DNA from: Clostridium sp.
Lineage (GTDB): Bacteria > Bacillota_I > Bacilli_A > RF39 > UBA660
Length of the DNA: 40,472 nt
Assembly (NCBI GenBank): GCA_023665725.1
Contig: JAMPDH010000013.1
Span: 1 to 40,472 of the forward strand
Direction of reading: 5' to 3'
Positions 32,267-40,361 of the stretch are shown piece after piece. The notes under the pieces were generated by a model. That model did no database searches and was not told the DNA's origin. It saw nothing but the letters and a program-made list of their open reading frames with translations. Each line of letters opens with the position of its first letter. Position 1 is the stretch's first letter. Both the position numbers and the translations under genes were made by a program.

Positions 32267-33120
32267 ATGAAAGAAGATAAAATGCATTTAATTAATAAAA
32301 TATTTAATAATGAAACTATAAGAACTGTGTGGGATAAAGATAAAGAAAAGTATTATATTAGTATAGTAGATTTAGTAGGGGTTATGACAGAAAGTGACAG
32401 TCCAAGAAAATACTGGAATTGGTTAAAAAACAGAATTAGAAAAGAGGATAATTTTGAGTTGTCTAGTATTACTAGACAACTGAAGTTAAAATCATCAGAT
32501 GGTAAATATTATAGTACTGATGTAACCGATATTGAAGGAATGTTTAGAATAATAGATCAGTTCCATCTAAAAATGCAGAGCCAGTAAAACAATGGTTAGC
32601 TCATCTTGGTAGTGAAAGAATAGATGAAATTTTTGATCCATCAATTTCCCTTCAAAGATCAATAGATTTATACAGAACAAAAGGGTATGATGAAGCATGG
32701 ATTTCAAAAAGAATTAAAGCTTTACAAGATAGAAAACAATTAACTGATGTATGGAAAGAGGGAGGAATAACTGAAGGAAAAGAATATGCAATATTAAATA
32801 ATGAAATATATAAAACCTGGTCTGGAATGACTGCAAAAGAATATAAAGTATATAAAGGTTTAAGAAAAGAAAATCTAAGAGATAATATGGATAATATGGA
32901 ATTAATATTAACAGATTTAGCGGAAGAATCTACTAAAAGAATTGCTAAAAAACAAAATCCACAAGGATTAAAAGAAAACATCAAGGTTGCTCATAAAGGT
33001 GGAAATATTGCAAAAATTGCAAAAAATGAATTAGAAAAAGAAATAAAAGAAGATGTTATTACAAAAAATAATAAATTAGATTATCAATATATAGATGAAA
33101 AGCAATTAGAAAATATTTAA
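32267..33120 (+). pseudogene. Phage antirepressor-like (Bro-N) gene with a frameshift
   Basis: Two frames together encode one protein of about 284 residues. Frame one runs from ATG 32267 (AGGAGG upstream) through a Bro-N-like domain (YYISIVDLVGVM, SPRKYWNWLK, TDVTDIEGMFRII) and hits a stop at 32587. The matching continuation, PSKNAEPVKQWLAHLGSERIDE ending at 33120, is open in another frame from 32563. The expected junction is FRIIQSIPSKNAEP, so about one base is missing around 32545-32562. The downstream frame stays open for 185 codons, so the lesion is recent or an assembly error. Bro-N proteins are phage regulators; no other phage genes are near. Confidence 0.8.
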
Positions 33121-33137
33121 TACGGTGGGTGAATCAT

Positions 33138-33602
33138 ATGAAAGAAGTAATAGAAAAATTAACAAGTAAAAACTGTACGATTTCTACTATGGAATCTTGT
33201 ACAGGTGGTGCATTAGTAAGTGAGATTACAGATATAGAAGGTGCGAGTGAAGTTTTAAAATATAGTGCAGTTACTTATTCTAATGAATATAAAATTAAGA
33301 TGGGAGTAAGTAGTGTTGTAATTGACAAATACTCAGTTTATAGTAAGGAAACTGCTATAGAAATGGCTCAAAATATTTCTAAATTTGCAAATTCTGATTA
33401 TGGAATTGGGATAACAGGTAAATTAAATAGAGTAGATAAATTTAATTCATTTGGTGAAGATAATAAAGTATTTATATGTATATTTGATAAAAATAAAGAT
33501 AAAAATTATATTTTAGAAATTACTGTCAAAGAATCTTCAAGACATGAAAATAAAAAGGTTGTAATTAAAAGTGTAGTAAATAAATTATTAGAAATAATAT
33601 AA
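33138..33602 (+). CDS. CinA C-terminal domain protein (NMN deamidase, PncC-type)
   Basis: A 154-residue stand-alone CinA C-terminal domain. Such proteins deamidate nicotinamide mononucleotide in pyridine nucleotide recycling; in CinA the domain is linked to competence and recombination genes. Signatures: TISTMESCTGGALVSEIT, with the catalytic Ser region, SAVTYSNEYKIKMGV, and YGIGITGKLNRVD, where the usual GITGxxGP is changed. ATG 33138 is chosen because GGGTG lies 6 nt before it; GTG 33129 is inside that site. Begins 17 nt after the antirepressor remnant. Confidence 0.82.
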   Translation: MKEVIEKLTSKNCTISTMESCTGGALVSEITDIEGASEVLKYSAVTYSNEYKIKMGVSSVVIDKYSVYSKETAIEMAQNISKFANSDYGIGITGKLNRVDKFNSFGEDNKVFICIFDKNKDKNYILEITVKESSRHENKKVVIKSVVNKLLEII

Positions 33603-33622
33603 AAATTTACTTATTTTTTTTG

Positions 33623-33651
33623 TTGTAGCAAGAACAAATGTATGTTAAAAT
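33623..33651 (+). promoter_or_regulatory. Promoter with an SOS (LexA/DinR) box in the spacer
   Basis: TTGTAG (33623-33628), a 17-nt spacer and TAAAAT (33646-33651). Within the spacer AGAACAAATGTATG (33631-33644) matches 12 of 14 positions of the Bacillota SOS box CGAAC-RNRY-GTTYG. LexA binding there would block the polymerase gene until DNA damage. Confidence 0.65.
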
Positions 33652-33682
33652 TATATTAGTTATAAGAAAAGAGATGTTTACA

Positions 33683-34876
33683 ATGGAAAGAATAATTATG
33701 CATATAGATGTAAATAATGCTTTTTTATCTTGGACAGCAATTTATCTTTTAAATAACGGATATAAATATGATATAAGAAATAGTTATGCTGTAATAGGTG
33801 GAGATGAAACTAGTAGAAGAGGTATTGTACTTGCAAAGTCAATGCCTGCTAAAAAACTTGGTATTGTAACAGGAGAAACATTATATAGTGCGAGAAAAAA
33901 GTGTAAGGTTTTAAAGTCATATCCTGCTCAGCATGAATTTTATAAAAAGATGTCTAATAAAATGTTTGAATTACTTAGTAAATATACAAGTGATATAGAA
34001 ATAGCATCGATTGATGAATGTTATTTGGACTATTCAAAAGTAAAAAGATTATATGGAGGCGAATATGAATTTGCTAAAAAAATACAAAATGAAATATTTG
34101 AAACGTTAGGATTTACAGTAAATATTGGAATTGCTAATAATAAATTATGCGCTAAAATGGCATCTGATTTTTCAAAGCCAAACAAAATTCATACGTTATA
34201 TGATAGTGAAATTAAAACAAAAATGTGGCCGCTTGATGTAGGAGATCTTTTTGGGATAGGAAAACAAACTAAAATAAAATTAAAAGAATTAAAAATATAT
34301 ACAATAGGTGATTTAGCAAATTCTCAAACCTCATACCTATATAAATATTTTAAAAATCAGGCACAAGGCATGATAGATAGCGCAAATGGAATAAATAATT
34401 CTCCTGTTATTAGTATACCGCCAGCTGCAAAGGGAATAGGAAATGAGATAACATTAGATCATGATGTTTACAATAAGGAAGAACTTTATGATAAACTTTT
34501 ATATTTATCGGAAAAAGTAGGCATACGTTTAAGAAAATTAAATAAATATGCCTATGTAGTAGTAGTTGTATTAAAAGATATGTATTTTAAAAGATATTCA
34601 CATCAAATAAAATTAGTAAATCCTACTAATATAACAAATGAAATATATAGATTATCTATTAAAATATTAAATGAAATGTGGAAAGATGTACCTATTAGAT
34701 TAATAGGAATTAGACTTGATAATTTAACCGATTCATTTAATTATCAAGGTTCTATATTTGAAAACTTAAATATAAGAGATGAAGCAGTAAAGTTAGATAG
34801 AACTATAGATGATTTGAAGGAAAAATATGGTATAGATATAGTAAAAAAGGCTTCACAAAATATTGATGAGGGTTAA
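33683..34876 (+). CDS. Y-family DNA polymerase (DinB/UmuC-like)
   Basis: A 397-residue translesion DNA polymerase of normal Y-family length. Catalytic motifs: MHIDVNNAFLSW (first Asp), SIDECYLDYS (Asp-Glu pair), then a helix-hairpin-helix (GDLFGIGKQTKIKLKELKI) and a little-finger domain (about 230-360, with GIGNEITLDHDV). It copies past damage with low fidelity. No clear C-terminal clamp-binding motif of the QLxLF type is seen. ATG 33683 follows GAGATG at suitable distance; ATG 33674 is possible. The SOS-like box upstream fits damage induction. Confidence 0.9.
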   Translation: MERIIMHIDVNNAFLSWTAIYLLNNGYKYDIRNSYAVIGGDETSRRGIVLAKSMPAKKLGIVTGETLYSARKKCKVLKSYPAQHEFYKKMSNKMFELLSKYTSDIEIASIDECYLDYSKVKRLYGGEYEFAKKIQNEIFETLGFTVNIGIANNKLCAKMASDFSKPNKIHTLYDSEIKTKMWPLDVGDLFGIGKQTKIKLKELKIYTIGDLANSQTSYLYKYFKNQAQGMIDSANGINNSPVISIPPAAKGIGNEITLDHDVYNKEELYDKLLYLSEKVGIRLRKLNKYAYVVVVVLKDMYFKRYSHQIKLVNPTNITNEIYRLSIKILNEMWKDVPIRLIGIRLDNLTDSFNYQGSIFENLNIRDEAVKLDRTIDDLKEKYGIDIVKKASQNIDEG

Positions 34877-34896
34877 CTCAAAATATAAATCATAGT

Positions 34897-34925
34897 TTGT
34901 AAAGAATATATTTTTATGATACAAT
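34897..34925 (+). promoter_or_regulatory. Promoter of the thioredoxin-like/tex operon
   Basis: TTGTAA (34897-34902), 17-nt spacer, TACAAT (34920-34925), 16 nt before the ATG at 34942. The genes from 34942 to 38543 are spaced 0-5 nt apart and probably share it. Confidence 0.75.
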
Positions 34926-34941
34926 TTTAAAAGGTGATAAA

Positions 34942-35382
34942 ATGAAGAATAATATTTTGAAATTTATAGTTTTAGTATTAATAGCGTTAGTTATATTTTT
35001 TGTAATTAGAATTTTTGTTACAGAAGATTATGAATTTAAGTTAATTAATTTTGAAGAATATACTGAAAAAAGTGAAGCTAGTGGAATCAATATAATTTAT
35101 GTATCAGGTGGGGATTATATAAAGGAAGAATTTGACAATGTTTTATTAAAAATATTTAGTAGTAGTAAAGAAAATTTATATAAATTAGATGTAACAGATA
35201 CTGTTATACTTGATAAATTGCTTTCAAATCAAAAGTTTATAGAATATTTTGAAAGTAATGATAGAAATGTAGTTTTACCAATTTTAGTAATTTATAAAGA
35301 TGGAACTATAATAGGAATGATAGAATATTCACCAGAAGAACAAATAATAGAAAATTTAAAAAGTTTAGAAGTGAGTGTATAA
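34942..35382 (+). CDS. Membrane-anchored thioredoxin-fold-like protein without redox cysteines
   Basis: A 146-residue protein with an N-terminal membrane helix (about 7-26) and an outer domain that looks like a degraded thioredoxin fold. A strand INIIYVSGGDYIKEEF sits where the CxxC loop would be, and VVLPILVIYKDGTIIGMIEY gives the cis-Pro strand and following hairpin. There are no cysteines at all, so it cannot do thiol chemistry. The 37959 gene in the same operon has the same layout with a CPWC motif. A role in binding or scaffolding is inferred. AAGGTGA precedes the ATG. Confidence 0.65.
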   Translation: MKNNILKFIVLVLIALVIFFVIRIFVTEDYEFKLINFEEYTEKSEASGINIIYVSGGDYIKEEFDNVLLKIFSSSKENLYKLDVTDTVILDKLLSNQKFIEYFESNDRNVVLPILVIYKDGTIIGMIEYSPEEQIIENLKSLEVSV

Positions 35383-35386
35383 ATAT

Positions 35387-37525
35387 ATGAATTCAAAAAT
35401 AATTAAAGAAATATCAAGTTTATTATCTTTAAGTGAAAAAAGTATTTTAGCGGTATTAAAACTTTTAGAAGATGGTAATACCATACCTTTTATTGCTCGT
35501 TATAGAAAAGAAGCAACAGGTGGAGTAGATGAAGAACAAATAAGAAAGATAAATGAATATTACGAGTACCAAGTTAATCTTTTACAAAGAAAAGAAGATA
35601 TAATAAGATTAATAGATGAAAAGGGTTTAATGACAGAAGAATTAAAAGAAAAAATTTTATCATGTCAAAAATTAGTTGAGGTAGAAGATTTATATAGACC
35701 ATATAAAGAAAAAAAGAAAACAAAAGCAACTGAAGCTATAAATAATGGTTTAGAAGGTCTTGCTAAGGAAATGCTTTCCTTTTATGAAAAAGGTGATATT
35801 AATACTTTAGTTAATAAATATTTATCAGATAAAGTTAAAACTATAGAAGAAGCAGTAATGGGTGCTGAATATATAATTGCAGAGTATATAAGTGATAATG
35901 CATCATATAGAAAATGGATTAGAAAGAATACTTATATAAATGGTGAAATTGTAAGTAAATTGAAGAAAGACTCTAAAGATGAGAATAAAACATATGAAAT
36001 GTATTATGATTTTAAAGAACCAGTAAGAGAGGTTAAACCACATAGAATTCTTGCCTTAAATAGAGGTGAAAAAGAAAAAATATTAAATGTATCTATAAAT
36101 ACTAACGAAGAGGAAATAATAAAATTTTTAAAAGAAAAAGTTATAAAGCGTGAATCATTTGTTAATGAATATGTAGTAGAGGCTATAATAGATAGTTATA
36201 AAAGACTAATAAAACCTAGTATTGAGAGAGAAATTAGAAGTGATTTAACTGAAAAGGCAAATGTAGTTGCAATAGAAAATTTTAGCAAAAATTTAGAAAA
36301 ATTACTACTTCAGCCACCTATGAAAGAAAAAAATGTTATGGGACTAGATCCTGCTTATAGAACAGGATGTAAACTTGCAGTAATAGATTCGACTGGTAAA
36401 AGGGTAGAAATAGCAAAAATATATCCACATGAACCAGTAAATAAGTATGAAGAAGCTAAAAAAATAACTATAGATTTAATAAATAAATATAATATAGATA
36501 TTATTGCGATAGGAAATGGAACGGCATCACGCGAGAGTGAAGCATTTATTGCGGATGTTATTAAAAATATAGATAGAAAAGTAGAATATGTTATTGTAAG
36601 TGAAGCAGGAGCTAGTGTATATTCTGCATCAAAGGTTGCAATAGAAGAATTCCCGGATTTACATGTTGAAGAAAGAAGCGCTATAAGTATAGGTAGAAGA
36701 TTACAAGACCCTTTATCTGAACTTGTTAAAATAGATCCACAAAGCATAGGAGTTGGCTTATACCAACATGATATCCCTAATAAAAAATTATCAGATTCAC
36801 TTGATTTTGTTGTAAGTTGTGCAGTAAACTCAGTAGGTGTAAATGTAAATACTGCAAGTCCCTTTTTACTTAAATATGTTTCTGGAATGAATAAAAGAAT
36901 AATAGATAAAATAATTGATTATAGAAATAAATTAGGTAAAATAAAAACTCGTGAAGAAATAAAAAAAATAGTACCTTCTAAATCATATGAACAATGCATT
37001 GGCTTTCTTAGAATATTAGATGGTAAAAACATTCTAGATCAAACGTCAATTCATCCAGAAAGCTATGAGATTACTTTTAAATTATTAGAAAAGTTAGGCT
37101 TTTCGTTAGATGATATAGGAACAGAAAATTTAAAAAAATCTTTGGATAAAATGGATATTAATGAATTTGCAAAAACTCTTAATACCGATATTTATACATT
37201 AGAAGATATTGTGAAATCTTTAATTAAACCAAATAGAGATCCAAGAGATGTTATGCCAACTCCTTTACTTAGAAGTGATATTTTACACATAGAAGACTTA
37301 AGTGTTGGGATGAAATTACAAGGAACTGTTAGAAATGTAGCGCCTTTTGGGGTATTTATAGATATTGGTTTAAAAAATGATGCTTTAGTACATATATCAC
37401 ATCTTGCTAATCATTATGTAAAAGATCCTATGGAAGTTGTAAATGTGGGAGATATAGTTGATTGCTATGTATATGAAATATTTAAAGATAAAAATAAGGT
37501 TTCTTTATCTTTAATAGAGGTATAA
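35387..37525 (+). CDS. tex: Tex-family RNA-binding protein
   Basis: A 712-residue protein of the Tex (toxin expression/Spt6-like) family, cytoplasmic, nucleic-acid binding, linked to transcription and RNA surveillance. Order of domains: helical N-terminus (TIPFIARYRKEATGGVDEEQ is the family hallmark), a YqgF/RNase H-like domain (VMGLDPAYRTGCKLAVID, IAIGNGTASRESE), helix-hairpin-helix units (NTASPFLLKYVSGM ... GKIKTREEI) and a C-terminal S1 domain (about 640-712, LQGTVRNVAPFGVFIDIG). ATG 35387 is used; GTG 35375 would overlap the previous gene by 8 nt, and neither start has a strong binding site. Confidence 0.95.
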   Translation: MNSKIIKEISSLLSLSEKSILAVLKLLEDGNTIPFIARYRKEATGGVDEEQIRKINEYYEYQVNLLQRKEDIIRLIDEKGLMTEELKEKILSCQKLVEVEDLYRPYKEKKKTKATEAINNGLEGLAKEMLSFYEKGDINTLVNKYLSDKVKTIEEAVMGAEYIIAEYISDNASYRKWIRKNTYINGEIVSKLKKDSKDENKTYEMYYDFKEPVREVKPHRILALNRGEKEKILNVSINTNEEEIIKFLKEKVIKRESFVNEYVVEAIIDSYKRLIKPSIEREIRSDLTEKANVVAIENFSKNLEKLLLQPPMKEKNVMGLDPAYRTGCKLAVIDSTGKRVEIAKIYPHEPVNKYEEAKKITIDLINKYNIDIIAIGNGTASRESEAFIADVIKNIDRKVEYVIVSEAGASVYSASKVAIEEFPDLHVEERSAISIGRRLQDPLSELVKIDPQSIGVGLYQHDIPNKKLSDSLDFVVSCAVNSVGVNVNTASPFLLKYVSGMNKRIIDKIIDYRNKLGKIKTREEIKKIVPSKSYEQCIGFLRILDGKNILDQTSIHPESYEITFKLLEKLGFSLDDIGTENLKKSLDKMDINEFAKTLNTDIYTLEDIVKSLIKPNRDPRDVMPTPLLRSDILHIEDLSVGMKLQGTVRNVAPFGVFIDIGLKNDALVHISHLANHYVKDPMEVVNVGDIVDCYVYEIFKDKNKVSLSLIEV

Positions 37526-37527
37526 AT

Positions 37528-37956
37528 ATGAAAAAAATAATTATTTCAATATTAATGTTATTTTTAGCAGGATGTGGGTGTAATAAAGAGGCACTTAAAG
37601 GTTATATAACAGTTGAGTGTATTAAGACAAATGATTATAAAGAAGTAATTGATATAAGTAAGGTTATTATTAAGCATAAGGATAATAATATTACAAATAT
37701 TATTTATAGTTATAAATATGAAACACAAAATAGAGTGATATTAGATTCATATAAACAAAGTTTAATATCACAATCTAATCAATATAAAAATGATGGTATT
37801 TTAATAAGTAATAATGATTTATCTAATTCATTTGAAATGATATATGATATAGATGTTACAAAAGTAAATGATAATATAAAAGAAGATTTTGATGTAGAAG
37901 ACATTGCAAGTACAAAGATTAATAAACTTGAAAGAGAGGGTTATAGTTGTAGTTAG
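37528..37956 (+). CDS. Small lipoprotein, unknown function
   Basis: A 142-residue secreted lipoprotein. The signal is MKKIIISILMLFLAGC with lipobox LAGC, and Cys16 is the lipidated residue; a second Cys follows two residues later (GCGC). The mature part is about 125 residues, Asn/Lys/Asp rich, with alternating beta (VIIKHKDNNITNIIYSYKYE) and helix segments, reminiscent of DUF1307 lipoproteins (YehR-like) but not firmly so. It starts 2 nt after tex and ends 2 nt before the thioredoxin-like gene. Confidence 0.75.
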   Translation: MKKIIISILMLFLAGCGCNKEALKGYITVECIKTNDYKEVIDISKVIIKHKDNNITNIIYSYKYETQNRVILDSYKQSLISQSNQYKNDGILISNNDLSNSFEMIYDIDVTKVNDNIKEDFDVEDIASTKINKLEREGYSCS

Positions 37957-37958
37957 TT

Positions 37959-38543
37959 ATGAGAAAAAAAGTTTTAATAATATTAGATATTATATTAGTT
38001 ATAGCGATTTTAATACTATTAATTTCCGCTATTATTCATTTTACAAAATCAGATAGTGTTAAATTTAAAGAAGAATATGAAGCTTTAAATAAAGAAAATG
38101 TTAGTATAAGTATTTCAAAAGATAATCCAATTAAATATATTGATATAAATGAGGTTTTTGATATATTACAAAATAAAACAGGAGTAATTTACTTTGGGTT
38201 TCCTGGATGTCCTTGGTGTAGAAATATGTTACCAATTTTATTTGATGTAGCTCATTCTAATAATGTTGATACAATAAATTATTTTAATCCTAGAGAAATT
38301 AGAGGGAACAATAATGAAGATTATAGCAAATTAATAAATATTTTATCTGAATACTTAGAAGAAAATGAAGAAGGTAAAAAAGTTTTATATGTTCCTGATG
38401 TATATTTTGTTAAAGATGGTACTATAGTAGGGCATCATTTAGGAACAGTTGAATCACAAGAAAGTCCATATGAAGAAATGAATATAGAACAAAAACAAGA
38501 ATTAACTGATATATTTAATGAATTATTTATGCTTGTAAAATAG
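37959..38543 (+). CDS. Membrane-anchored thioredoxin-like protein (CPWC)
   Basis: A 194-residue protein with one N-terminal helix (about 5-26) and an outer thioredoxin-like domain. The active-site motif is GFPGCPWCRNMLPIL, a CxxC on the usual helix. The later VLYVPDVYFVKDGTIVGHHLG gives the cis-Pro strand. Insertions after the first helix resemble the bacteriocin-transport-accessory-type thioredoxin families. It could reduce, oxidise or isomerise disulfides of exported proteins; the Cys-containing surface protein at the start of the window is one conceivable type of client. It lies 2 nt after the lipoprotein gene. Confidence 0.78.
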   Translation: MRKKVLIILDIILVIAILILLISAIIHFTKSDSVKFKEEYEALNKENVSISISKDNPIKYIDINEVFDILQNKTGVIYFGFPGCPWCRNMLPILFDVAHSNNVDTINYFNPREIRGNNNEDYSKLINILSEYLEENEEGKKVLYVPDVYFVKDGTIVGHHLGTVESQESPYEEMNIEQKQELTDIFNELFMLVK

Positions 38544-38563
38544 TATTTATTATGAATAATTAG

Positions 38564-38983
38564 ATGGGGGTAAAAAATAAATATATGGAAATGAATATAA
38601 ATAAGCAACAACTTAAAAAAATAATAAAAATTTATTATAAATTGTACGAAAATAAGAATGTTTTGGTAATTATAAATGAAAAAACAAATGATGAGATTAT
38701 ATGTGGAAAGTATTTTAAAAGATTTACAATGAAAGTAATGGTTATAGAAAATATAGTAATAAATGGTAAAAAAAATATAATAAAAACATCATTAAATGAA
38801 AAAGAGGTTTTTAATATGATAGAAAAGGTATTAGAAAATAGTGATTGTATGGTTTATGATATTTCAGTTAATTTATTGAAAAAGGAATCTGCTTTTTCCA
38901 GCGCCATTTATCATTTTGATGCTATAAATGTTTTATATGAAAAAAATAAAAGTATACAAAAGATAAAGAAAATAGGTGAATAA
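38564..38983 (+). CDS. Hypothetical protein upstream of trigger factor
   Basis: A 139-residue (or 132-residue) basic, soluble protein of unknown family. Central beta-rich part (VLVIINEKTNDEIICGKYF, MKVMVIENIVINGKK) and a helical C-terminal half. The start is unclear. ATG 38564 has no good binding site, while the GGGGG at 38566-38570 is about 14 nt before ATG 38585, which is long. It lies 20 nt after the thioredoxin-like gene and may be the last gene of that operon. No function can be proposed. Confidence 0.6.
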   Translation: MGVKNKYMEMNINKQQLKKIIKIYYKLYENKNVLVIINEKTNDEIICGKYFKRFTMKVMVIENIVINGKKNIIKTSLNEKEVFNMIEKVLENSDCMVYDISVNLLKKESAFSSAIYHFDAINVLYEKNKSIQKIKKIGE

Positions 38984-39043
38984 TTACTTTTTCTTTTGAC
39001 TTTTAATTATTATAAAATATCAGATGTTAACAAATGTAATAAC

Positions 39044-39072
39044 TTGACTTGAAAAAATAATATAAATATTAT
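39044..39072 (+). promoter_or_regulatory. Promoter of tig
   Basis: TTGACT (39044-39049), 17-nt spacer, TATTAT (39067-39072), with start of transcription near 39079 and GGAGG (39089-39093) before the ATG. Confidence 0.8.
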
Positions 39073-39099
39073 ATACTTATAAGAAATGGAGGAAAAATA

Positions 39100-40347
39100 A
39101 TGGAAAATGTAAAAGAAATAACTAAAAAAGTAGAAGGTAAAGTATGGAAAGATGCTCTTGAAAAAGCATATCAAAATATATCTAAAAAGGTTAAAATAGA
39201 TGGTTTTAGACCTGGGAAAGCGCCACGTGATATGATAATTAAAAAATATACTAAGGAAGCACTAAATTTAGATGCAGCTGATGTTTGTTTACAACAAGCT
39301 TATATTGATATGATGGAAGAAAATAAAGATTTAGAAATAGTTGCTCAACCTGAAGTTTCACTTAAATCTATATCAGATGAGGGAGTTGAGTTTAATTTTA
39401 AACTTACCTTAAAACCAACTGTTAAACTTGGTAAATATGAAAATTTAAAAGTAAAAAAAGAAAAAGTTACTGTTACTAAAGAAGAAATTGATCATGAGAT
39501 TGAACATTTAAGAAGTCATTATGCTGAAAATATTGTTAAAGAAGGAAAACTAGAAAATGGTGATATTGCAGTAATAGACTTTGAAGGATTTAAAGATGGT
39601 GTAGCATTTGATGGTGGAAAAGGAGAAAATTATCCTTTGACTATAGGATCTAATAGTTTTATCCCTGGTTTTGAGGAACAATTAGTTGGAATGAAATCTG
39701 GAGAAGAGAAAGAAATAGAAGTTACTTTTCCAGAAGATTATCATAGTGAAGAATTAAAAGGTCAAAAATCAATATTCAAAGTAAAAGTAAATGAAGTTAA
39801 ACAAGTTAAAATACCAGAATTAGATAAAGATTTTTTTGAAGATTTAGGAATGGAAGGTATTGATTCTAAGGAATCTTTAGAAAAACAAGTTAAGGAAAAT
39901 TTAACAGTACGTAAAGAGTCTGAGGCTGAAAATACTTATGTTGATAACTTATTAGAAGAGGCAATAAAAACATTAGAAGTATCTATACCAGATGTTATGA
40001 TAGATGAAGAATTAAATAGAATGATAGATCAATATGGACAAAATTTAAGTATGCAAGGAATATCTTTAGAGCAATTCTATCAATTTACTAATTCTAATGA
40101 ACAAGCTTTAAAAGATCAAATGAAGGAAGAAGCAGTAAAGAGAATCAAAATTAGATTAATGCTTGAAGAAATTGTTAAAGTAAAAGATATTAAAGTTACT
40201 GATAAGGATATCGATAAAGAAGTAGAAGAAATGTCTAAGAAGTATGATATGAAAAAAGATGAAATATTAAAACAAATTGGTGGAACTGAAATGATTAAAT
40301 ATGATTTAGAAATGCATAAAGCAATTGAAGTTTTAAAAGGAGAATAA
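39100..40347 (+). CDS. tig: Trigger factor
   Basis: A 415-residue ribosome-associated chaperone and peptidyl-prolyl isomerase. The ribosome-docking signature GFRPGKAP is at about residues 35-42, an FKBP-type PPIase domain at about 145-232 (GDIAVIDFEGFKDG, PGFEEQLVGMKSGEEKEI) and the helical C-terminal chaperone domain follows. The N-terminus starts about 12-15 residues later than E. coli or Bacillus trigger factors, missing the first beta strand. The start is firm, with GGAGG upstream and a promoter ending at 39072, so this is a real shortening. Confidence 0.96.
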   Translation: MENVKEITKKVEGKVWKDALEKAYQNISKKVKIDGFRPGKAPRDMIIKKYTKEALNLDAADVCLQQAYIDMMEENKDLEIVAQPEVSLKSISDEGVEFNFKLTLKPTVKLGKYENLKVKKEKVTVTKEEIDHEIEHLRSHYAENIVKEGKLENGDIAVIDFEGFKDGVAFDGGKGENYPLTIGSNSFIPGFEEQLVGMKSGEEKEIEVTFPEDYHSEELKGQKSIFKVKVNEVKQVKIPELDKDFFEDLGMEGIDSKESLEKQVKENLTVRKESEAENTYVDNLLEEAIKTLEVSIPDVMIDEELNRMIDQYGQNLSMQGISLEQFYQFTNSNEQALKDQMKEEAVKRIKIRLMLEEIVKVKDIKVTDKDIDKEVEEMSKKYDMKKDEILKQIGGTEMIKYDLEMHKAIEVLKGE

Positions 40348-40361
40348 TTCTTCTTTTTTTA
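40337..40361 (+). terminator. Weak terminator after tig
   Basis: GGAGA/TCTTC (with a G-U pair) around ATAAT, followed by seven T. The short stem makes it a modest terminator. The remaining bases to the end of the window show no gene I can support. Confidence 0.45.

Noticed and set aside
142-40347. Alternative genetic code (TGA as Trp, or AGG reassigned as reported in some Bacilli)
   Set aside because: All Trp codons inspected are TGG and no gene is interrupted by TGA. AGG falls at conserved Arg positions, for example in PheT (GMRPINN) and in the aminotransferase phosphate-binding Arg.
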